Below, in pieces: positions 24,281-36,364 of a stretch of 64,000 nucleotides of DNA (positions are counted from its first letter, which is position 1; every line of letters starts with the position of its first letter). Both the position numbers and the translations under genes were made by a program. The notes below the pieces were generated by a model. The model did no database searches. It worked only from the letters and a program-made list of their open reading frames with translations, and was not told the DNA's origin. This DNA comes from Manduca sexta (taxonomy: Eukaryota > Arthropoda > Insecta > Lepidoptera > Sphingidae), in NCBI RefSeq assembly GCF_014839805.1, contig NC_051135.1, positions 9,551,291 to 9,615,290 of the forward strand. Direction: 5' to 3'.

Positions 24281-24608
24281 GCGGCGATAGCCTAGTTGGG
24301 TGTGGAACGGACTGCCAAGACGAATTTCCGCAGGTTCAAATCCCAAGGGCACACACCTCTGACTTTTCTAAAATCATGTGGGTATTCTTTGTGAATTTAT
24401 CGTTCGCTTTAACGGTGAAGGAAAACATCGTGAGGAAACCTGCACATCTGAGAAGTTCTGTATAGGAATTTCGAAGATGTGTGAAGTCTACTAATCCGCA
24501 TTAGGCCAGCGTGGTGGACTATAAGTCCTAGTCCCTCTCAGTAATAGGGGAGGCCCGTTCTCAGCAGTGGGCAAGTATATAATACAGGGCTGATATTATA
24601 TTATTATA
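24281..24608 (+). mobile_element. SINE S1, full length, with target duplication
   Basis: It runs from GCGGCGATAGCC to the GGGCTGATATTATATT tail. The flanks 24267-24280 (ATATTTCCTTTTAT) and 24609-24621 (ATATTTCTTTTAT) are a 13-14-bp target duplication differing by one base. Confidence 0.85.
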
Positions 24609-24989
24609 ATATTTCTTTTATTTAAATTCAAATCGAATCAGTTTCAAATTGAATATTAAATTAATCAATACAAATCAATATTAAATTCCTAACAAAACAG
24701 GTAAATGAAGTTTGAAAAGCGCTTGTAGAGACCAATTTGAAATCACGTCATAGTGGCGTCTACGTATTGATGCTAGTCGGAATGGGCTGTATGAATTTGA
24801 CCCAGTTTTGAGGCTCCTCATATTGTGCGCGTAAGGCCATTAGCGGCTGAGGTACATTAGATGCGATATGCGGCTTATCCGTTTGTGATTTTATTGAAAT
24901 TCAACATTGGATTGGTTTTATAATTATTGAATTCGGAAAAGTTTTTGTTAGTTTTTGTGTATTTTATTATAAAACAAGAATAATATACC

Positions 24990-25115
24990 ATTTATTTATA
25001 TTATTACAGTTTATATACAAAGCTGAGCAGGATTTAATGCTGAAGGTATTTTCTACTAGTCAACATAAGGAGATGCAGAAACTAAAGATGTACACAACGA
25101 GAGAAGGTAGTGGAA
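24990..25115. repeat. Dispersed LINE-like repeat, diverged copy
   Basis: GCAGGATTTAATGCTGAAGG and TATTTTCTACTAGTCAACAT match 21030-21065. Confidence 0.5.
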
Positions 25116-26889
25116 CAAACATAAAAAAAATCTTATATGATTATTTACCATTGTATCAACACGAAAATCCATATTATATGCTTAACTAGCTTGTACTCAC
25201 GGCTTTGCCCATGCTGAATTATGTCACTGAGATAAAACCTAGTCTATAAGACTCAACAAGTAAGTCTATCAGTAAAATGGTTGTCAAATTGTTTCAAAAT
25301 TGCCAGAGAGTGTGATCAAAAAACACTTCACCGTAATAATTCTATGTGTTCGACTGAAACCGTGTCCATGCTATTTATTTCATCTTTACGAGTTTTGTTC
25401 ATTTTCCGAGAGGCTAAGACGTCTCGCTAACAAAAGTTGATGATAAAAATGTTACATTCTCCCCCTTAGAGGCGATGGCCTCCCACTTCCCATTGTTTAC
25501 AGTGATGAATAGGTAAATTGTAAATTATTTTGTACATTTTTCGGTATCCATTCGAATGGTATTAAAAATTACATTGTTTCTTTATTTGAACAGCCAACAA
25601 ATCATTCACCTTACATAGTTATTTGTTATATTTCGGTAAGTAATTGCCGCAGTGCTATTTTAATTACAGGCTGTCACAGCATGAACATATTAATACATAA
25701 CAATGAACAATTGGCTGCACCATACGTGCAGTATAGTCTAAATATAAGACTGAATATAAAACTAAATTTAGGTTTCAACAAGCGAGATCAATAGATATTA
25801 TAATTTGAAACTTTAAAAGCATTATTTAATTCTAACTTCCTAAGGCAACCATATTTATACTCCTTGCCTTTATTTTGGGGGGAAATTATCATAAAGCGTT
25901 TTATTGTACGCGTTTCGGTGCACCTTTACTGTAAGCTTATATTTGATATTAAATAAATAAATAACAACCCACCATCACTACCCCACCACTTGAAAGGAGG
26001 GAGGGGGGGTTAAACGGTTATATTGGTTTCACAGCTCTATGTCCAATGATATAATATGCATAGTTACAATGGTTACAAACTACGTAAATAAAATAGAGCG
26101 CAAGATGACCTCTTATATCTGTTCCTCGTAAAGTGCTGCTATCCCGAAATAGGACAATCCGTTAAAGGTTACTCAAAACACTACAAAATTCAACACGCAT
26201 ATTTACAACCTCCGTGCGCAGTTCCTCGTCAGACGTGAAACACTAGGCGAAATTAAAATTGGCTCCAAGCCAATATAATCTTCCTCGGAGGCTCTATTTA
26301 TCGGCTATGGGGTACAAAGCGTGTATATTATGTTAATCGTATGTATTACTAAGCGATCACAGCGTCACTTCCGTCGTAATGCTGTGATTTTGTTTATATT
26401 TACGTCCTAATGTTATTCTTGGTTTTATTTGGCTCCTATCTGGGATTTTTCTTATTATTATTAGTCAATAAATTTCAGTTGAATATCATAGTCATAAAAC
26501 ACGATGTAAAAAATATCCCGAAACCAAATTTGAAGCGCCTAGCTCTACAACATAGTTCCCACCCCCGTCTCTAGATGGCGCTATAATAAATTTCGGGTTA
26601 ATTAACAAAAGAACTGTTTAGTTAACTGCAGCACTTTAACCCCTTTACCACGTTAATACGGCGTCAAGTTGTATTATCCGGTCGAGTCCACTTACCCGGG
26701 TATTGTATTGGCCACTAGCCAGCAACAGTCTCATTTCTAAATGGGAGCGTATATAATTTTTATTATTCGCTTATGTCTTCGTGGCTGGAAACGATGTTGC
26801 CTAAATGGCTGTTGTTCGTGTTTGAATAATGTTTAGTATTTAATTTCAAGTTTTATAAATATTTATTATAGATGATAAGGTGTTTTTAT
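25116..26889. other. No gene; degraded LINE words
   Basis: 25185-25380 (ACTAGCTTGTACTCACGGCT..) is a worn LINE 3' remnant. 25980-26010 is a G-rich run. The remainder is unassigned. Confidence 0.45.
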
Positions 26890-27090
26890 CCGTCCGGATT
26901 ACGGCCGGATACAAGTACGTAAGTGCGTCACGTTCCAATATCAACCTGTATATATATGGTTTCCAACAGGCCAGCATAATTGTTACAACTGGCGAGGGAT
27001 AATCATCTCTCGTCAATCGCCAGTATCTGGACGGCTCCGCTTACTATCAGGCGCAGTGTAGTTCCTTTGATGTGCCCGTATGAAAAACCT
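26890..27090 (+). repeat. R5 repeat fragment
   Basis: ACGTAAGTGCGTCACGTTCC, CCAACAGGCCAGCATAATTG, GAGGGATAATCATCTCTCGT and CCGCTTACTATCAGGC. Confidence 0.6.
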
Positions 27091-27814
27091 TTTAAACCAA
27101 AGTATTTTGAAAGTGGTAGAGCCGTGCTATTTTATCTATAGCATAAATCAACTCTATCGAGGTATTATCACTGTCTCTTAGAAAACCAGCGTGAAAAATC
27201 TTGCTGTTGCATATCATAAGATGAGTACGTGCGTTTGGAATTTATTAAAAAAATAACTAATGTAAGTCGAGCTGCTTCTTAAACAGGAATAGACTTGGGG
27301 ATTTCCTGCTCAATATAGCGTTTACACACGCAAAATTCATTCGCTTCATATAATTACATCCAACATAATTTTCTGACATAATGTATAATATTTATTCGGC
27401 ATTTCGGCATTAAGTCTTTCTACACTAGCGTTTATACTCTTTATAATAAATAAATCCAAAAATAATAGTTGGAAGTAAGAATATTAGGTACTTATTGTAT
27501 AATTACCTAATTAAAAAAGGCATAATTTCAACAAAAAAAACTCTACTAACATTTATAAAAACCGAACTACCAATTATGTTTAAAATAATCAGAGAAGGAA
27601 AATTGTAACTATAACTTCGCTATTATTGTTTTAAAATAAACTTTTGCTTAACAGAGTTAATTGAAAAATAATACAATTAGTTATTTCTCCCATGAATAAA
27701 TTAAGAACGTACACACATTTTATTAGATAGCAGGTGGTATGCGAAAGTACTGCTAGGTACGATCATAATGTCTTGCCGCTAAAATGTATTGAATTAAAGG
27801 ACATCATGGCCAGT

Positions 27815-28130
27815 GTATAGTGTTTGTGGTAGGTCTCTTATATGTGAGATTCCACCTGGGTAGGTACCACCGAAATGTCAATTTCTGCCGCCAAGTAGCA
27901 GTGTAGTCACTGTTGTGTTCTGACTTGAAGGACACTGTACCCAGTGTAACTACTGGACATAATAAGACTTAACATCTCACGTCTCAGGATGGCGAGCGCA
28001 GTGAAATAACAAACAATACTTTGTAATTCAAGGTGTTGATGGTGTTTTTACTGATTATGGACGGTCATATCAGTTACCAGCAAGCGAACGGCAAGCTCGT
28101 CTCGTCATTCAAAGCAATAAAAAAAATTAG
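27815..28130 (+). mobile_element. R3 repeat, full length (about 315 bp)
   Basis: It starts GTGGTAGGTCTCTTATATGT / GAGATTCCACCTGGGTAGG and continues TACCACC, TGCCGCCAAGTAGCAGTG, CAGTGTAACTACTGGACATA, GGATGGCGAGCGCAGTG and AATACTTTGTAATTCAAGG. It ends CGGCAAGCTCGTCTCGTCAT / TCAAAGCAATAAAAAAA. The A-rich end looks retroposed; no tRNA-like boxes are visible. Confidence 0.75.
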
Positions 28131-28321
28131 ATTACATCTAACATCGCAGCGTGATGAGCGCAATAACGTGTCACCCCATACATTGTGTTTCTGTTCTGGT
28201 GTGCAGTTACGTTCTATTGGCTGTAATGACGCTTATTAGGCAAAAGGACTTTCTCATCTCTAACTCATCATCAGTCCACTGCTATACTGAGGCTTGCCTG
28301 AAATATTTTCAGAACCTGCCC

Positions 28322-28540
28322 GAATTCAGAACTTTTACGACTAGTTATTAGGCATCAATTGTTAGAATTCAACTTCATAGTTATTTAGTTATTTACCTAT
28401 TTAAAAATTAAAGAAAGGATGAAAAGGAAAATTACCTGAATTCAGAACTTTTACGACTACTTTCTGTTAGGTATCAATTGTTAGAATTCTATAGTTACTT
28501 ATTCATCTATATAAAAAAGGATGGCAAGGAAAATTAAACC
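28322..28540. repeat. Tandem duplication, period 116
   Basis: GAATTCAGAACTTTTACGAC begins both units (28322 and 28438), followed by GTATCAATTGTTAGAATTC-type sequence and AAAGGATG..AAGGAAAATTA. The units have diverged by small indels. Confidence 0.8.
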
Positions 28541-28734
28541 TAATTAATATAGAGGAAAACCCATACATTTCGCATGACAGTGTTTCGCCGTTGCTAGGCG
28601 ATGGCACGATTGATTTTATTAGTGACCGTCACGACGTGCAGTTGATACCATTGTGCATTGTCAGGTGAGTCAGAAACAATACTGTATTTAAACAATGACA
28701 GATTCGACAAACGTTTGTGTGACGTCAAATTTGA

Positions 28735-28930
28735 ACATTGTAGCCAGTGTAATTACTGCATATAATAAGACTTAACATCTCATGCCTCAGGATGACGAGC
28801 GCAGTGAAATACCAAACAATACTTTGTAATTCAAGGTGTTGGATAGTGTTTCTATTGTTTATGGACGGTTGTATCGCTTACCATCAGTCGAACGGCAAGC
28901 TCGTTTCGTCATTCAAAGTAATAAAAATAT
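28735..28930 (+). mobile_element. R3 repeat 3' half
   Basis: GTAGCCAGTGTAATTACTGC, GGATGACGAGCGCAGTG and CGGCAAGCTCGTTTCGTCAT. Confidence 0.65.
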
Positions 28931-29456
28931 TTATATATTATATACTTTCCTTCGTTAACTTTACCAAAATTCCAACCCTTTTGTATTCGCGTTCTTTGCG
29001 CTTTCTACTCAAAGAGTTCTAAGATTATATAGTGCGGACATTGGGAAGTTTGTCATACTTACATTATGCGCACATGCGATGGTTACTCATTCTACCTCGA
29101 AATAGCAAAACACCATTGTAAAATACTTCCTATTTTTTCCAAACCGTGATTTGCACGTTTTTAATGCCCATATCAGCATATATTCTGTATATATGTTTAT
29201 TTGTATTAATATCGAAAGACGCTGTGACATCTTGTCACAAGGACATTTTAAATAAGACAACGACTTATTACCAATTAGTAATAAATATTGGAGCTCAAAT
29301 TTGACCATGATGTCTAATCTATATAACTATCTGTTAAATATCTTTGCAGCTATTGTTTAATCGTTATATTATTATTAAAACACAGTTAAAATATTCATTA
29401 CAATTTTGGTAAATTTTGAACAAAATTTTATACATTTCTCTTTAACCTAATCGAAG

Positions 29457-29750
29457 GGGACTGCAAAAACGAATGTCCGCAGGTTCAAATCCCAAGGGCA
29501 CACACCTCTGACTTTTCTAAAATCATGTGTGTATTCTTTGTGAATTATCGTTCTCTTTAACGATGAAGGAAAACATCGTGAGGAAACCTGCACATTTGAG
29601 AAGTTCTCTATAGGAATTTCGAAGGTGTGTGAAGTATACCAATCCACACTAGGCGAACGTGGTGGACTAAGGCCTAATGCCTCTCAGTAGTAGAGGAGGC
29701 CCGTGCCCAGTGGGACGGTATATAATATAGGGCTGATATTATTATTATAA
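29457..29750 (+). mobile_element. SINE S1, 5'-truncated
   Basis: It starts within the tRNA-like head just before the B box (GGTTCAAATCCC), followed by a complete body and GGGCTGATATTATTATTATA tail. Confidence 0.8.
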
Positions 29751-30204
29751 TCGAAAAGGCCGCCACGGACTACACCTGGCGAAAAGGTTCCCACAACGTT
29801 GGCAACATTACCACACCGTATAGAAAGAGATATCTGTTGTACTAGATACGATTCAGCACGGAAATCCTTACAATAATATTATTGTTAATATGATAATATT
29901 ATTGTTCTAATATCTTGTGAATCTTTGGTCTTATCGTGGGAGATTTTCATATGACTGCGTGTTTAAAAGATGTTTTTATTTATTGTTTAAATATTTATTC
30001 GTAGAATGAGTTAATGGCAGGTTGCTGGTTGAAAAAGTAAGTCTGATGTTTTGTTTCCTTTTTGACTAAGTGTGTTGCGCCGGCTCGTACTAAGAGTGGA
30101 ATAAAGGCGGAAAAAGGGTGCAGTTAGCATATTTCGTTTTGATGTAGTTGTTGTCGATGCGTAATAAAATACACCGTCTGTATAAACTCTGACGTACTGT
30201 ATAT

Positions 30205-30405
30205 ATTTTTTTTTTGCTTTGAATGACGAGACGAGTTCGCCGTTCGTCTGATGGTACACGATACGACCACCCATAAATAGTAGTAACACCATCCAACGCT
30301 TTGAATTACGAAGTATAATTTGGTATTTAATTGCGTTCGTCATCTCAAGATGTTAAGTCTTATTATGTCCAGTAGTTACACTGGCTACAATGTCATGTAA
30401 TGGTA
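30205..30405 (-). mobile_element. R3 repeat 3' two thirds
   Basis: Antisense: TTTTTTTGCTTTGAATGACG, GTTCGTCTGATGGTACACGA and TCCAGTAGTTACACTGGCTA. Confidence 0.65.
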
Positions 30406-30424
30406 ATCTCATAATTTTCTGTTT

Positions 30425-30535
30425 TAGACAGTAAGTGGAATGGAGTCCAATAGAATGTCGACTGACTTGAGTTGATTATCCCTCGACAGTCGACACAATT
30501 ATGCCGGCCTGTTAAAACTTGATATACATGTTGAT
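30425..30535 (-). repeat. R5 repeat 3' part
   Basis: Antisense: GTAAGTGGAATGGAGTCC, GAATGTCGACTGACTTGAG, TCCCTCGACAGTCGACACA and ATTATGCCGGCCTGTT. Confidence 0.6.
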
Positions 30536-31067
30536 TTTGAAATAGACTAACATAAATATAATGATGCAATTAGAAATATAATTAAAATAATGTACGTGTT
30601 TAATCATCCACGTAGTTCTAGCGTACATTATAAGTTAACAAAGAAGTGCAAGGCTTCATTTTTAGTATTGTTTTTCACCGACAGACAAAAAATAAATGTA
30701 TAGCGTTCGTAAACATATCTAAAGGCTCAATTATAAGTTTAAGTTTTGAGTTAATCATTCGAAGAAGATAAATACTATTTGGTTTCATTAAAAAACGCAA
30801 TGTCTAAATGACCTTTTGAATTCAATAGATTGCTAGAAATGGTGTTCATATTAACGAAATGTAATTATTAAATTTAAAAAAAATGGCAAGGTCAAGGTCT
30901 TTGTCGGTGGTTGAAAGGTTAATTGACTTAATTGACATGTTTGTGACACTAAGTTTCATAAATTTGAAATCAGCACTTTTCCTATGTTTTTTTTTAAATT
31001 AGTTAAAAAATTTCGTAAAAAATATCGCTTGAGTCAATCAGCCGTTTAACCGTCGATATTATTTCCT

Positions 31068-31337
31068 ACTAGCTGACCCGACAGACGTTGTCCCGTCTTA
31101 ACTATGTATGCACGCGCGCATTCTGTCGATCGCTGACAGTTATTTCAAACCACTAACAGTTATGTATAATTAATATTGTCGTCAAGTTTTCTTAAATTTT
31201 CTAACGTTCCGCTCAACTTCCTTAATTTTTTCTTTCATAAGGTCCTTCTCCTGACAATAATAACAAACACAACAAAAAAAGTGTAATCGGTCCAGCCGTT
31301 CACGCGTGATGGCGTGACCAAGGGAAATAGGGATTCG

Positions 31338-31340
<3 letters not shown>
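31068..31340 (+). repeat. LINE/retroelement 3' remnant ending in (TA)n
   Basis: ACTAGCTGACCCGACAGACG then TTGTCC at the start, and CGGTCCAGCCGTTCACGCGT then GATGGCGTGACC near the end, a block common in lepidopteran genomes. The family was not resolved. Confidence 0.5.

Positions 31341-31341
<1 letters not shown>

Positions 31342-31377
<36 letters not shown>
31342..31377. repeat. (TA)n microsatellite
   Basis: 36 bp of alternating TA at the end of a LINE-like remnant (31068-31340). Confidence 0.9.
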
Positions 31378-31379
<2 letters not shown>

Positions 31380-31794
31380 TTAAAGACTATTTAGAATCAG
31401 TGGACGTTAGTTTTATGTCCACAGTTTATTAAAAGTAGCTGAAGTTGTGCAAAAGGTGTCTTAAATAATCAAACTACATGCCATAATCGTTTTTGCAACA
31501 ACTGTGGAAATGTGTTGCACCAGTCCTGCTTTACAATAGAATCAGGAAATAAATAAAATATAATTATAAAATCTTTAATGTTTATTCAACAGAAAAAAAT
31601 AAAATTTATTATGATTATAAAAATCGTGGGAAATTTTAACAATAAAACTATTTAGACAATTAATAATAAATATTTTAACATAAAAATTATGAATATAAAT
31701 TAATGTTATAAATCTTCTTTGTTGCGTGTGGAAAAATCAGTTTTTTATTATAAATTTTCTCATAATTGTAGAGACAGACAAAAAAGCTGAATCG

Positions 31795-32085
31795 CTGTTG
31801 CCATCCGGGCGGATGTAAAATAAATCCTACCACTGTAGGACTGTAGGATATATTTTATATCCGCCCAGATAGCGACCGCCATACAAAGGGTGTTAAAACC
31901 CGCCATAGTGACCTACGTAAGTGTGTCGCGTACCGGGATAAACCTGTATACGTACATCAGATCCCAACAGGCCGGCATGATTTTGTCGACTGCCGTAGGG
32001 TAATCATCTCTCGTCAGTCGACATTCTAATGGACACCACTCCACTTACCATCAGGTCACTTTGCCTTGTACGTAAAAAAACAGAT
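31795..32085 (+). repeat. R5 hairpin-headed repeat, best copy
   Basis: An imperfect inverted repeat heads it (CATCCGGGCGGATGTAAAAT.. / ..ATATTTTATATCCGCCCAGA with GTAGGAC between). It is followed by GATAGCGACC, CCCGCCATAGTGACC, CAACAGGCCGGCATG, a second stem (GTCGACTG.. / ..CAGTCGAC) and CACTTACCATCAGGTCAC. No coding frame: a non-autonomous element of unknown class. Confidence 0.65.
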
Positions 32086-32594
32086 TGACTGCGTGTCTAC
32101 TTCCGAAGTATTAGGCATATTTTAGATTAGCAAGCCACCATAGTACGCCCCATAGTGAAAAATCGCACACTCACTTGTTCAAATCAGTCACTTTTCAAAA
32201 TTAGCGAGTATTAAACGTAAATAATTTTGACTTAAATTCGCCCTTTTCCACCATCGCTAGAATTACGGCGGTGTATTTTACAATATGGTTATGATGAATT
32301 CATTTATGCACTTTATATAAAAATACATACTGAACCTAAAACGGAGACTCCAATTCTGTACTGACACCGGAATAGATCATTCAATAGTTCAAATGTCAAG
32401 ATACCTTCGTGCTTTAGTGTATTTTAGTTCACCGTCCCAATAACTAAATGTCAGATTGAAATCTAGCTATATTAGTGCCATTAATCCCTACACTTTACAG
32501 CCCACTTGCCACAAATGAATAGATAAAGTAAATAATACAACCGATAAAGATAGCTGACGCTTCTTGCGGTTGATTCATATTCGCGTTGCTTTGT

Positions 32595-32665
32595 GATCAT
32601 TTAGTAACAAAACGTCAGGCGGCCGTGCGCGCGCAGTCGCGAGCCGCGAAAGTTTATTCGATTTT
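32595..32665 (+). promoter_or_regulatory. CpG-rich promoter-like patch
   Basis: GGCGGCCGTGCGCGCGCAGT then CGCGAGCCGCGAAAG is an isolated CpG cluster in AT-rich DNA with an initiator-like CAGT. It resembles insect transcription start regions, and the next + strand gene is TMEM135 11.6 kb on. The AGCCGCG.AAGTTTATT word recurs at 32746. Inference only. Confidence 0.25.
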
Positions 32666-34324
32666 CAAATAATTTATTCGGAATTTGTATAATTTTTACC
32701 GAGTGTATAGAAATTTTGTGGATGGATAGTGTAGGCGTAATCATAAGCCGCGGAAGTTTATTAGATTTTTAAATATTACATTTATTATTTATTTAGTGTT
32801 TATTTTTTTCTTGGATAATTCTATTCTGTAAGTACATACATGAACATGCCAATAGAAGATCGAGAGATTATAATTTTTTTATTATAAGCTAATAGACTTA
32901 TTTAAAATTTTTCAAACAATTTTCATAAGTTATTTGTAATCAATAACCAATATAGCAAGTATATGCTAAAATATTGTATTTTAACATAAGAAAATAAGTA
33001 CCGTGTATATTTACTATTTCTCTTTATTATTTAAAGCTAATTAAGTATAGACTCTAATTATAAAAAAAAAACTTCATTAAAAGGAAACTGTTTATCGGCT
33101 TAAACACAGGGCATGACTTTCAAATTATAGCATTAGTAAGCAAATGTGATCAAAGAAGTCAACTGAAGTGAATAATTTGACTTTCCTTTAAATATATTGA
33201 TCCGTTTCATTGCATACCTCGATTGGCTCCTCGAAGTTGCATGTATGCGTTAATAATTATCGTTTACTTTCATTATGAAGGAAATAACATGCGCTATAGC
33301 TAAGAGATTTCTAGAATTTTAAAGATGTTTTTGTCAAACCAATGTCTGCTATGTTCACTTTTTTGAGATTTCAACATTTTGACTATTATGACTAGTTTGC
33401 CATCCAAACTTTGATATAAAAAACGCTATGTGATTCTAATCATTATATGGTGAACTATGTATGTTAGAAAAATAGTTGACAATGACAATATTATGTTATT
33501 TTTCATTGATTGTGCTTGTGTTAATAGAAGTTGTGATGTGATTGGCATATCCTTAAGGATAAAACTTCGTAATAAATATAGATTTAAAAAAGTAGAGGGT
33601 GAAATATGCATAAGAATAAAGGGAAATATAAGTCCTCTAAATAGCAGTGAAAATCTAGCAGCCTAACTTTTCCAGTACGTAGTGAAAAGGTCCAAGTCCA
33701 TAAGTGGGATAGTGCGAAGCTGATGTTTTTATTATTATGTAGTATTCTCTCTCCTATTTGGAAGTATTCAGGGCACGGGCCAAACCGAGTGCAATGAGAA
33801 ATTAATTTATTATTAAAAAATAGAGCGGCTTAACGACCGTCATCAGTTCACATGAATTCCAGTTTCAATATATGATTTTTAAATAATATATTTCAGTTAA
33901 TCATGCCTATAGGAATGACTGGTGTTAACATTTACATATTAATGATAGTTTACCATACAGACGATATAAATTTTTAATCAATTTATGCATTACGCTGATT
34001 GATATTTAATGTAAAATAAATGAAATATCTCGAGTATTTCAAGAGGTTTGGTTCATTTTTTTTGCTATTTTAAAACTATAGTGAAATTAATGTCACTAAT
34101 TTTCTATAGAGTATTTAATACAAATTAAATATAATATATATACTTAATATATTGAAGTGTAACTATTGATAGTGTATCTAAGACTAATTTTTTTTTTCAC
34201 TTAAAATTAGGACTTTTTTGTTTGTGGAATCACATTAGATACTAATATAACATCTTTACAAAGTAGTTGAAGGTACGTGTCTAGAAGTGTTATAGATAAA
34301 TCTATTTTTATTTTTTATACACTA
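32666..34324. other. Very AT-rich, no gene seen
   Basis: Overlapping 61- and 69-codon frames at 33426-33666 are composition artefacts. Confidence 0.5.
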
Positions 34325-34570
34325 CCTCAGAAGCGTAGTTGTATTACAGTACAACTGCAGTGCTGAGGTCTCGGGTTCGATCCGCGGTCAGGCAAAGTTG
34401 TCAGTTTTTCTACTCATTATCAACCAGGAGTCTGGAATTCGTGCTCGATATGGCGATAGCGTCGCCCCCTATCACATTATGGGACGGAATACACATGGCG
34501 GAAAATGAGTGCAACAGTACGCCTCTGCCTACCCCTTAAGGGATGACAGGCATGTGTGTAATATTTTTTT
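34325..34570 (+). mobile_element. SINE S2, near full length
   Basis: A second tRNA-like family: GTAGTTGTATTACAG..GGTTCGATCC (B box), then GATATGGCGATAG, ATTATGGGACGGAATACAC and CGCCTCTGCCTACCCCTTAA. A T-rich end follows. Confidence 0.75.
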
Positions 34571-35375
34571 GTTAAGTGTTGTCTTAATAAAGTTTAGATT
34601 ACCTCATTTCTGTATTTCAAAAATTTTACTCAATACAAGTTCTTTCCAACAGAAATTCAGTCCTCGAACAAAGGAAGGGTCATTCGTATTATTGCAAACA
34701 TTTTTTTTTTCGAATCACGCCATTTAAACGGACCGGCGAAGCGTGCACACTACGGTATATTGAACAGCACACGATTACGAGCGTGTTTCATTTTTACTCG
34801 CATTTCATAGTAAACAAACATTTCACTTAATACATTTTACTTAGTACATTTCACTTAGTACTTTTGTTCGTGGCTTCAATGTCCTTTCGTGGAATTTTGT
34901 TTATACTTTTTCGGGATAAAAGGTGGCCTTTAATCCGATATTTGGCCTCTGTGTGGCAGTTTCATATAAATGCACAAAATATCTTTCAAAAATATTCGAT
35001 TTTAAAATGTACAGATTAAATGTAAGGGGGACTTGGAAGTATTTTTATCTTGAAAAAAATCATCTATTGATGAATGTAAAGACCAATTTCACACGATAAT
35101 AATTTCTATCTATAAATCAGTTTATTAATCAGCTATTAAACGGATAAAAACATAAATGGTCGAGTGAAGATTTACGAATAATACTTATTGTAAACAAATT
35201 TATATTGCGAATACTCCATGGACTTGACTTCATATGAATTGCGAACAAGTTGCACACACCACCACATCATTGAATAGAAAAATGTATGATTACAAAGCAT
35301 TTTAAATAGCAAATCTACCAATGCGCACCGATTTTCTATAAACAATAATATTATTTAATTACTTGGCATTATGGA

Positions 35376-35712
35376 GAGCGGCGATAGCCTAGTTGGGTGT
35401 GAAACGGACTGCCGAGACGAATGTCCGCAGGTTCAAATCCCAAGGGCACACACCTCTGACTTTTCTAAAAAATCATGTGTGTATTCTTTGTGAATTTATC
35501 GTTCGCTTTAACGGTGAAGGAAAACATTGTGAGGAAACCTGCACATCCGAGAAGTTCTCTATAGGAATTTCGAAGGTGTGTGAAGTCTACCAATCCGCAC
35601 TAGGCCAGCGTGGTGGACTAAGGCCTGATCCCTCTCAGTAGTAGAGGAGGCCCGTACTCAGCAGTGGGCAAGTATATAATACAGGGCTGATATTATTATT
35701 ATTATTATTATT
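35376..35712 (+). mobile_element. SINE S1, full length, with target duplication
   Basis: A tRNA-derived SINE of about 335 bp. It has a Pol III A box-like TAGCCTAGTTGGGTG and a B box GGTTCAAATCC near the 5' end, a shared body (GAAGGAAAACAT..GTGAGGAAACCTGC) and an (ATT)n tail. The flanks ATTATGGA at 35368-35375 and 35713-35720 are its target duplication. It is the best copy in the window for a consensus. Confidence 0.85.
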
Positions 35713-35734
35713 ATTATGGAACCCAATGTTTTTT

Positions 35735-35860
35735 TCTTAGGGTGACGAGGGCAGTGGAGTGCCACGCAGCACTTAGTAATAAAAAATACTGTTTATGGGT
35801 GGTCGTATCATTAATGTCGAGGCGAGAGACGCTCGTCCCATCATTAAATTGCTATCAAAA
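35735..35860 (+). mobile_element. R3 repeat fragment, diverged
   Basis: GGTGACGAGGGCAGTGGAGT, ACTGTTTATGGGTGGTCGTA and GAGACGCTCGTCCCATCATT. Confidence 0.5.
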
Positions 35861-36364
35861 TAATTATAATTAGATAATATATTTTTAATACTTAAATATA
35901 AATGCGCAAAAGCCTCTAAATGCGTTTACATTCGAGGCAATATTTTTGTTAACCAGGCAATGTAACGCCCATTTATAATTATTTTTGAAGTTATTAACTA
36001 ATAATAATTTAAAACAGGTTTGTTTATATAAACTATTAGCTTCTTTGCTTTTTTGTTGCCCCGTATGCCGTTCACAAGTTGCACACAATATGCAACTACA
36101 ATGATTCATTCAGTTAGTAACCGATATGTAATTGCTGACTCATCCAGAATTACGTAAAATACTGCAATCATTCGTAAATTCCTTGATTTCTTCTGTTGCG
36201 ATGTAAACTATAACATTTCCGCGAAAGTGGTTGACTATACCTAACTAAATACCGTATAAAATGAACCAGTTCATACGTTCCTATCAATTAAACAACGCGA
36301 TTTGCCTCTTTGGATCGTTGAAGCGTACCAAAGTACCAAGCTTTGAGATTGGTTGCGGTTGAAA

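Noticed and set aside
24281..24360. tRNA gene suggested by A and B box-like sequence
   Set aside because: It is the tRNA-like head of SINE S1, repeated at several sites with target duplications; no proper acceptor stem.
24735..24870. 46-codon minus-strand frame with protein-like content (..YEEPQNWVKFIQPIPTSINT)
   Set aside because: No good splice sites or start, and nearby sequence looks repeat-derived; not enough to call.
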